DNA of 12,725 nucleotides. It comes from Stercoripulliclostridium_A sp045535235. Its GTDB lineage: Bacteria; Bacillota; Clostridia; Christensenellales; DTU072. Both the position numbers and the translations under genes were made by a program. A model generated the notes under the pieces. It saw nothing but the letters and a program-made list of their open reading frames with translations. It did not search any database and had not been told where the DNA came from. The stretch spans positions 1 to 12,725 of the forward strand of contig JAZSLG010000135.1 in the NCBI GenBank assembly GCA_045535235.1, in the 5' to 3' direction. Positions 6,412 through 12,725 of the stretch are shown piece after piece. The stretch's first letter is position 1. Each line of letters opens with the position of its first letter.

Positions 6412-9400
6412 ATGAAAAGAAACAAAATTCTTAGAACTCTCATAGTAATTATGATATTACTATGCACTGTGTCTATTTTGTTTGCTTGTGGAGAGGACGA
6501 CACTCCCACTGACGATGGAAACAAAAAACCCAGTGGTGATAAGACTCCCATTGTTACCCAAATTACGGTAACGTTTATGGACGGCGATGAAGTTCTAAAA
6601 GAAACGAACGTAGCTGAAGAAGCCTTAGAATTCGTTCCCGAAGAAAAAGAGGGGTTCGTATTTGACGGCTGGTATCTTGACGAAGATTTGACCGAAGCTA
6701 TTACCAAGGAACCCACTAAAGACGTTACTCTATATGCAAAGTGGAGTGTAGCAACCTTTACGGTAAGGTTCCTAGATGGAGAAGGACAACCTATCCTAGT
6801 TAATGGTAAGCCTACTCAAACGGTTGCTTACGGCGAGTCTGCAATAGCTCCCGAACCACCAGAAATGGAGGGATATGAGTTTTCTCGTTGGAATATGGAC
6901 TTTAGTGAGGTTAAGAGCGACCTAACCATACGAGCTTTGTATGATACCGAAAAAATGCCCATGATTCTTTATGGGGAAGATGGTGAAGTAATAGAAACGA
7001 AGCAAATTACCGTTGGTGATAATATCTCTCTTGCTTACAATTCTATGATAGAGCTTGCTCGTCAGTCGTTACCCGGTGGATTACAATTCGACGGATTGTA
7101 TACGGATAGTGAACTACAAAACGAATACCAAATTCCAAGTGGCGAACACGTAATGCCGGCAAGTGAAGTTCACCTTTATACTAAGGCAAGCTTGCAAGAT
7201 ATAGATGGATTGGCGCTTGCACCTTCGCGTAACAATTTCAAATACGATTTGGCAGGTTTGGATATCGTTAGCTCGTTGTATGCTAATAAAGTTGTTACCT
7301 ATTCTTACGAATGGTACGACGTTAACGGCGACGATGCAACCATTATAGATGGAGCAACTTCCGCCACTTTAGCCGTTCCTTGTAAAGACGTTGGAGAATA
7401 CACCTACGAGGTAAAAGTAACGGGTACCTATAAAAACCTTACCCCCGTTACCGCCTCTGAGCGCGTAACCATTAAGGTTGAATTGGGAACGTTGGAAGGC
7501 TTGGTTAGCGCTAGCGGATATACTGCAACCTTTAATGGTAACAATATGGCTCCCAACTATAACGGAGTTCTTGCAAACGACGTGATTAGTTATAGATTAA
7601 AAGACGAGGAAAGCTATTCTAATCTTTCTCCTGCAAAAAATGCCGGTGAGTACAGTATAATAACCAAGATAGAGCGTAAAAACTACGAGCCCATCGTGTT
7701 GAGTGAAGTCAAGGTAACAATTGAGAAAAAGGAATTAACTACCAGAATATGGCTTGATATTAGAACTAACGGCGAGCCTCAGAAAGGAGACCCATTCTAT
7801 TTTGTTGATTACGGTACTGATTTTATCAACGTACAATACGAATTTGAGGGCTTCGTAGGAGAAGATAATAAAGAAAATGCTTTTGATAACGCTCCTGCTC
7901 AAGTAAACGATTATTTCCCCGGCGCTCCCGTGGGCAACTATGAATTGAGCATAAATACCGATAACTGCTACGTAAGCGGTGGTGAGCATCCTCAAAACTA
8001 CAGTTTTGGAAAGATAGTTTCTCCTCTTGGCGACAAACAACCCATCAAGTTGAGGGTTAACAAGAAGAGTTTGACCATTGGAATAAACGACGTAACCTTA
8101 ACTTACGGTGATGCAAAGCCCGTTAGCTATGAAATAACTATTGACGGCGCGTTTGAAAACGATGGTCATAGTGACGTTAATACCATACGTAATACTGTTA
8201 ACGACTTGATTGAATGCAGTTATCAAAAGGGTTCTCCCGTAGTGACTGAAGGCTATCCCATTAGCGTTAACGTAGCTGATATAGAAAATATTCTTACGAG
8301 TTATAACGTTAATAAAGATGAAACCTTAATTTCCGCAAAGCTTACCGTAGATAAGGCAAACGTAACCGTTACCGCAAAAAGCTTTACAGTAACTTACGGC
8401 GATAGTATTCCTGAATTAGACTTTACGGCAACCGGACTAGTTAATGGCGAGGGAAAAGGCGTTCTCGGTACAGCACAATACGTATGCGACGATTACGCTG
8501 AAGGAAGTCCCGTCAAACCTAACGGCTATTCCATTAGAATAAATGCTAATAGCCTTAAAAACGATAATTATAACATTAGTTTTAAAGGCGGAGTATTGAC
8601 CGTTGTTCCCAAGGCTGTAACGTTAACTCTCCTAGATAAGGAAATCATTTATTTTGATGAAACTCCCGACGCGGACGTTTTCTACAATCTCCTTAAAGTA
8701 GAGGGCACCATTGATGGTGACAATCTTGACGATTTGGCTAAAACAGGGTTCTCATTCAATATTGAAAATTATCAACAAAAATCCGACGTAGGCACCTATA
8801 AAGTTAGAGTAGACTTTACTAGGTCCGACAACTACGTAGTTAACGAGGGCAAAATAGTATATGGTAACCTTGTAGTAGGTCAAAGACCGCTAGAAATTAG
8901 CGTTATCCAAGGCCAAGTAACCTACGGCGAAGCAATAGACGTTGAAGTAACCTATAAAGGATTGGTTAGTGACGAGGCGTTTGACCCCAGTCTTGCCGTA
9001 ACGAAAGGAGAAGTCGTTGGCGGATATACCATTGGCGATAACGTTGGTGAATACGATATTCAAATTGGTAACTTCTACGCTAAAAACTATGCTATTACCT
9101 ACAATCAAGGTAAAATCACGGTAGTACCTAGAAAATTAACCATTAAAGCTAGAGCTTATACCGAGGATGAGGTTGTTTGGATCGGTAGCATGAACGCAAC
9201 CGACGGTAGCGTTGTATTAGGTGGAGAGGGCCTATACGTAAACGACGTTATTGGCGGTCAAATTATGACGTCTAATAGTGTTATGGGCGCTTACGTCGCA
9301 CAAGGTAAAGACCTTGGTGACGAGTTCATTGAGGCACAAGAAATTAGTATTCTTAACGGAGAAAAAGACGTTAAAGGTAACTATGATATCACTTACGATT

Positions 9401-12400
9401 TCCAAGTTGCAATTGCAACCTATGGTGTAACGGTTACGGGCAACACAGTAGTATACGACGGTAAAGACCATGGTCTTGACATAGAGTATGTTGTTGAAGT
9501 TCCTATTGCGACCTTACTATTCTCTTTGGATGGTGTAAATTATAGTGAAGAAAATTACGTTTATTCTCAAGCCGGTACCTATCCCATCTATTATTCAATT
9601 CGCATGTACGATGCAAACGGCGAATTAGAAAATGATATTACGAAACAAGTAAAAGTTACTATTAATCCTCGTCCTATCGCATTTACTGCAGTAGGACAAA
9701 CCTTAACCTATGGTGAAACCGTAGCGGAATTGTCTTACGACGTTTCCGGTAGCTATGCAGAGGGAGAAAGCTTGGCAACGCTAGGTGAACTAGAGATTGG
9801 TGCTTTCGATGAAGGGGGTAATGCATATAGTGGTAACGCAGGTATATATGATATTAAGATTAGTGGTTTAGCAAACGATAACTACGCAATTAGTATTATC
9901 AACGCAAAACTAACGATAAACCAAGCACCCTTGACCGTAACTGCCACTAGCTTTAACATTACCTATGGTGATGCCATCCCAACCTATACTGCTACTTGCG
10001 AGGGCTTTATTCCCGGTGAAAGTTTAGCTACTTACAATGGTAAGATATTATACAGTTGTGATTTCGATTCGGAAATAAACCGTAAGAGTGGCGACTTTGC
10101 AATAGTTCCCAAACTAGGTCTTATTAACTATAAAGTAACCGCTATAAACGGAAATTTACACGTTGATAAGATGGCGATAACCATAACTGCAATAGACAAG
10201 AACGTAACGTTTGGTGACGAAACACCCGATTTGGCTATAAACGAGTCAAACGTTAAAGCAAGCAAACTTGGTTATAGCGATAAGGTTGCAGATATTGGAA
10301 CTCTAACGCTAACTACTACCTACGAAAGGGGTGCGGAAAAGGGTAGCGTTGGCTCTCACGCAATAGTGCTTATCGCATCTAGTGAAAAATATTCGTTTAC
10401 CGCAATTAACAACGGTACGATAAAGGTAAGTCCTTTCCAAACCACGATTGCATGGGTGGGCAATGGAGCAACCTATACCTATACCGGCGAAGATTATTCT
10501 AGTCAAATTAAAGCAAGCTATTTGGATATTGATAACGTAAGTAAGGTAGCTACCGTAAGCTTTGTTTCCAAGAACACTAACGGTCCTTCTACCACTCCCA
10601 ACAAGTTCCAAAACGCTTCCGATTATACCGTAAGTGCAACTACTGCTGACGGTAACTACAAATTGCTTGGTGCAACCATCACCTTAAAGGTAGGCCAAGC
10701 TAGTTATACCAACATTACTCACAAGGGCTATACCGGCGAATATAACAAGAATAAGACTCTTAATTCCGGTTATGCTCTAGAAGCCAATTTCCGTTGGGTA
10801 ACCGGCGGTGCCGTTCCCACGGTAGACGTTCATAGCTATAGTGCAATCTATAATGCAGATAGCGAAAACTACAAAGATTACCCATTGCAAGTATCGGTAG
10901 AATTAACTCCTGCAAAAATAACGTTAAAAACAGATGCATATACAACTGGGGATATAGTAAACGGTTTTGAAACTGCAACCACTCTAGCAATCGCAACCAA
11001 GTATACGCTTGCTCCTCAATTCTATTGGACTAACGATAATAGTGAAGAAGAATTAATCTACTCAGGTGCAACTTCTTATACTTTGAGTTATTCTAATGGT
11101 AACGAGTTCGTTGGCGGAACCTACTATACTGTAATGACGTTTAATTCCGTAAACTACGAGATGATTAGTGGTGAAAGCGTTATTACTAACGTTGATTGGT
11201 ATATTAAGCACAAGACCGTTGTATTAAGTTCTAACAGTGCAGTTTACTATACTCCTGAAGAAGCAATCCAAACGGCAAGTGTAAATGATATTATCATTGT
11301 AAAAGCCAATACTAACTTTGCATCTAAAGAAGCTCAAGAAAAATACTACAACGATAGTTCTTATTATACTATTGATGATGGTGTGACCTTCTTGGTTCCT
11401 TATAAGAGCGACGATACTTTGGGCTACTTGCCCGGTGGCACCTCAGGTGAAGATGGTGCTGCATACTATGATGCTCATCCTGATGTAAAAGCAGGCGATG
11501 ATATTACTCCTGTACTTTATATTACCGTTGGAATTCCTTCTAACGTAACGTTGAACGTGGAAGGTACCTTCACTGTTGGCGCAAGAACAGGTAAAAAGGA
11601 CGCAGGAACCCAACAAAATGGTATAACCGGCGGATATTCCGTTGTAAACCTATCAGGTAATATTATTGTAAATTATGCATCCATGTTCATTTACGGATAC
11701 GTAATGGGTACGGGTACTATTACTGCTAATAACTCCACGATTACCGAAAACTTGTATCTATCCGGTTGGATGGGCGGAACTCAATCCGTTGCTAGATACG
11801 TGGGTAATCAAAGCCTTGGCGCATGGCAATTCCTTGAAGGCGGTGAAGTAACTATTCGTAACGAATACGCATTCCCCTTCAATCAATACGAACTTCGTTC
11901 AATCCAAACTAACCTAATTATCAATTATGGCTCAACTCTACAAGGTTGGTTAAAGATTGCAACCGGTGCACAGAGCAAAGCTGGTATAGAGATCCCGGCA
12001 ATGGTAACAGAGGCGGTTATTACGTTTATTTCTAGCAATGCCAGTGATGCAAGTACCGGACTAATCCGACTACTAGATAACACTGCAAAGGTTACAAAAT
12101 CTATGGTAGGCGATAGAATGTGCCTTGCCGTTGATGGTAATGCATCCGATGGCTATAGTTACCTAGTAGCAAAGGTTCTAAAAGCAACCGTTAGTATGGG
12201 TTCGCAAAACGTATTCTTCCCCATTGATGGTAGAACTGATATCGTTATAAATAGCGGTGCAACCTTTACTCAAAGTTATAAGTATAAGTTGATGCCTGGC
12301 GCAACTATAACGGTAAGTGCTGGCAGTGTCTACAACCTAAACGGACAACTTATCGCTTATACCAAAGACTTCGTGGATAATACTACCTACTCATATCCTT

Positions 12401-12720
12401 CATCCACAAGAGGCGATGCTAAATTAATAATAAACGGCACTATGAATTTGAATGGGGCTTACGGTGGCAATATCTATTCAACTGACGCCGGTAAAGTAGT
12501 AGTAGGAGCTAATGCGACCCTAACCGTAACATCCAATGAAACCACTTCTACTGGCACTGCGATGGACATAGCGATAAACCTAATATTTAATGCTAAAATA
12601 AACTTCACGGTAGGAACGAGTAATACCGTAACCAAGAATGCGTCACTCAAGAACGCTAGTGGTAATTCTAACATTGCTACCGGCACTACCTACACCTACA
12701 ATGGTACTGCTTGGGCATAA
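6412..12720 (+). CDS. Giant surface lipoprotein with InlB-type repeats, MBG/YDG module array and beta-helix-like C-terminus
   Basis: The 2102-residue product starts MKRNKILRTL, then a hydrophobic core and a lipobox SILFAC with the lipidated Cys at 26, followed by an acidic, Pro/Lys-containing linker (27-47). Three InlB/Flg_new-type B-repeats follow (52-111, 116-177, 184-259), the first ending GWYLDEDLT...VTLYAKW. Residues 267-1591 hold an array of Ig-like modules. Six carry the MBG hallmark TYGD/TYGE/TFGD at Tyr/Phe 565, 662, 838, 1100, 1185 and 1267, one carries VVYDG (1013-1017, YDG type), and two carry YTGE (1357, 1440). From about 1600 to the end the chain looks like a parallel beta-helix, opening with YYTPEEAIQTASVNDIIIVK (1612-1631). 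No LPXTG motif or catalytic motif was seen, so anchoring should be by the N-terminal lipid, with the beta-helix projecting outward. The gene has a perfect ribosome site and is the last gene visible in the operon. A role as adhesin, scaffold or receptor is inference. Confidence 0.92.
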   Translation: MKRNKILRTLIVIMILLCTVSILFACGEDDTPTDDGNKKPSGDKTPIVTQITVTFMDGDEVLKETNVAEEALEFVPEEKEGFVFDGWYLDEDLTEAITKEPTKDVTLYAKWSVATFTVRFLDGEGQPILVNGKPTQTVAYGESAIAPEPPEMEGYEFSRWNMDFSEVKSDLTIRALYDTEKMPMILYGEDGEVIETKQITVGDNISLAYNSMIELARQSLPGGLQFDGLYTDSELQNEYQIPSGEHVMPASEVHLYTKASLQDIDGLALAPSRNNFKYDLAGLDIVSSLYANKVVTYSYEWYDVNGDDATIIDGATSATLAVPCKDVGEYTYEVKVTGTYKNLTPVTASERVTIKVELGTLEGLVSASGYTATFNGNNMAPNYNGVLANDVISYRLKDEESYSNLSPAKNAGEYSIITKIERKNYEPIVLSEVKVTIEKKELTTRIWLDIRTNGEPQKGDPFYFVDYGTDFINVQYEFEGFVGEDNKENAFDNAPAQVNDYFPGAPVGNYELSINTDNCYVSGGEHPQNYSFGKIVSPLGDKQPIKLRVNKKSLTIGINDVTLTYGDAKPVSYEITIDGAFENDGHSDVNTIRNTVNDLIECSYQKGSPVVTEGYPISVNVADIENILTSYNVNKDETLISAKLTVDKANVTVTAKSFTVTYGDSIPELDFTATGLVNGEGKGVLGTAQYVCDDYAEGSPVKPNGYSIRINANSLKNDNYNISFKGGVLTVVPKAVTLTLLDKEIIYFDETPDADVFYNLLKVEGTIDGDNLDDLAKTGFSFNIENYQQKSDVGTYKVRVDFTRSDNYVVNEGKIVYGNLVVGQRPLEISVIQGQVTYGEAIDVEVTYKGLVSDEAFDPSLAVTKGEVVGGYTIGDNVGEYDIQIGNFYAKNYAITYNQGKITVVPRKLTIKARAYTEDEVVWIGSMNATDGSVVLGGEGLYVNDVIGGQIMTSNSVMGAYVAQGKDLGDEFIEAQEISILNGEKDVKGNYDITYDFQVAIATYGVTVTGNTVVYDGKDHGLDIEYVVEVPIATLLFSLDGVNYSEENYVYSQAGTYPIYYSIRMYDANGELENDITKQVKVTINPRPIAFTAVGQTLTYGETVAELSYDVSGSYAEGESLATLGELEIGAFDEGGNAYSGNAGIYDIKISGLANDNYAISIINAKLTINQAPLTVTATSFNITYGDAIPTYTATCEGFIPGESLATYNGKILYSCDFDSEINRKSGDFAIVPKLGLINYKVTAINGNLHVDKMAITITAIDKNVTFGDETPDLAINESNVKASKLGYSDKVADIGTLTLTTTYERGAEKGSVGSHAIVLIASSEKYSFTAINNGTIKVSPFQTTIAWVGNGATYTYTGEDYSSQIKASYLDIDNVSKVATVSFVSKNTNGPSTTPNKFQNASDYTVSATTADGNYKLLGATITLKVGQASYTNITHKGYTGEYNKNKTLNSGYALEANFRWVTGGAVPTVDVHSYSAIYNADSENYKDYPLQVSVELTPAKITLKTDAYTTGDIVNGFETATTLAIATKYTLAPQFYWTNDNSEEELIYSGATSYTLSYSNGNEFVGGTYYTVMTFNSVNYEMISGESVITNVDWYIKHKTVVLSSNSAVYYTPEEAIQTASVNDIIIVKANTNFASKEAQEKYYNDSSYYTIDDGVTFLVPYKSDDTLGYLPGGTSGEDGAAYYDAHPDVKAGDDITPVLYITVGIPSNVTLNVEGTFTVGARTGKKDAGTQQNGITGGYSVVNLSGNIIVNYASMFIYGYVMGTGTITANNSTITENLYLSGWMGGTQSVARYVGNQSLGAWQFLEGGEVTIRNEYAFPFNQYELRSIQTNLIINYGSTLQGWLKIATGAQSKAGIEIPAMVTEAVITFISSNASDASTGLIRLLDNTAKVTKSMVGDRMCLAVDGNASDGYSYLVAKVLKATVSMGSQNVFFPIDGRTDIVINSGATFTQSYKYKLMPGATITVSAGSVYNLNGQLIAYTKDFVDNTTYSYPSSTRGDAKLIINGTMNLNGAYGGNIYSTDAGKVVVGANATLTVTSNETTSTGTAMDIAINLIFNAKINFTVGTSNTVTKNASLKNASGNSNIATGTTYTYNGTAWA
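6565..7188 (+). repeat. Three InlB-type B-repeats (Listeria-Bacteroides repeat family) in the lipoprotein
   Basis: Codons 52-111, 116-177 and 184-259 share the plan V-T/R-F-x-D-G-(D/E), then a Y/F-G-x-x-x-x-P middle, F-D/S-x-W/L-Y and a closing V-T/H-L-Y-(A/T)-K. The first two copies are clear. The third is diverged, with FDGLYTDSEL (226-235) and VHLYTKA (253-259) but a lengthened middle. Such repeats are common spacer/binding modules in secreted proteins of Bacillota and Bacteroidota. Confidence 0.75.
7210..11184 (+). repeat. Tandem array of MBG/YDG-type Ig-like modules in the lipoprotein
   Basis: Codons 267-1591 encode about 14-15 modules of roughly 80-110 residues. Approximate units start at residues 267, 357, 439, 551, 649, 735, 826, 908, 1005, 1087, 1173, 1254, 1342, 1429 and 1502. 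A typical unit opens (L/V)T(V/I)TA, then TYGD, and closes with an NY(A/N)I... strand and G-x-(L/I)-T-V-x-(P/K), as in NYNISFKGGVLTVVPK and NYAITYNQGKITVVPR. The units are strongly diverged from each other in both protein and DNA, so this is an old array rather than a recent expansion. Confidence 0.75.
11209..12717 (+). other. Beta-helix-like C-terminal domain of the lipoprotein
   Basis: Codons 1600-2102 encode an EEAIQTASVNDIIIV opening typical of pectate-lyase-like right-handed beta-helices, then repeated short strands such as VVNLSGNIIVNYASMFIYG, GTGTITANNSTIT, DIVINSGATF, KLIINGTMNLNG and KVVVGANATLTV, each separated by Gly/Asn turns. The chain ends TYTYNGTAWA. No lyase or hydrolase motif was recognised. 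The whole domain is present and the stop is at 12718-12720. Confidence 0.65.
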
Positions 12721-12725
12721 TCCCA

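Noticed and set aside
7735..8040. Minus-strand ORF of 101 codons, and similar minus-strand ORFs across the operon
   Set aside because: They are antisense to clearly coding plus-strand genes, with no ribosome sites or recognisable protein features.
7210..11184. Recent DNA-level tandem expansion of the module array
   Set aside because: No long identical nucleotide stretches recur between modules; the similarity is only in protein motifs.
11209..12717. Active polysaccharide lyase in the C-terminal beta-helix
   Set aside because: The fold-like opening resembles pectate-lyase-type helices, but no conserved catalytic or calcium-binding residues were recognisable by reading.

Overview
The window looks like chromosomal DNA from a low-GC Gram-positive bacterium, most likely an uncultured gut-type member of the Clostridia (Bacillota). 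The reasons are AT-rich sequence, purine-rich Shine-Dalgarno sites (one a perfect AAGGAGGT), TTGACA promoters, a lipobox lipoprotein, and cell-surface modules common in such genomes (Big2-like, InlB-type B-repeat, MBG/YDG). The taxonomic placement is inference. I see no tRNA, rRNA, CRISPR array, transposase, integrase or phage gene.

Layout. Positions 1-392 hold the 5' part of a minus-strand gene for a multi-spanning membrane protein that runs off the left edge. Positions 393-580 are a divergent intergenic region with a promoter on each strand. The minus-strand promoter (TTGACA, 17 bp, TATAAT) is a perfect consensus and lies so close to the start codon that the transcript should be leaderless. 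The plus-strand promoter is followed by a GC-rich hairpin near the expected 5' end of the mRNA, embedded in alternating purine-pyrimidine sequence. From 581 to 12720 four tightly packed plus-strand genes form an apparent operon, with gaps of 2, 3 and 15 bp: an ABC-transporter ATPase (315 aa), its ABC-2-type permease (554 aa), a 1065-aa exported protein with Ig-like domains followed by a beta-helix-like half, and a 2102-aa lipoprotein. The last 5 bases hold nothing, and no terminator is visible, so the operon could continue.

The giant lipoprotein is built in order as: lipobox and acidic linker, three InlB-type B-repeats, a long array of MBG/YDG-type Ig-like modules of about 85-90 residues each, bracketed by two modules sharing a GATSxTL motif, and a 500-residue beta-helix-like tip.

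How the genes may work together (inference): ATPase and permease form one membrane exporter, and the two giant extracellular proteins are its co-expressed surface partners, as substrates, accessory parts or users of the same envelope process. No catalytic motif was recognised in either giant protein, so an adhesive, scaffolding or ligand-binding role is more plausible than an enzymatic one. Pairing a small ABC-2 exporter with two giant beta-rich surface proteins in one transcription unit is the most unusual aspect of the window.
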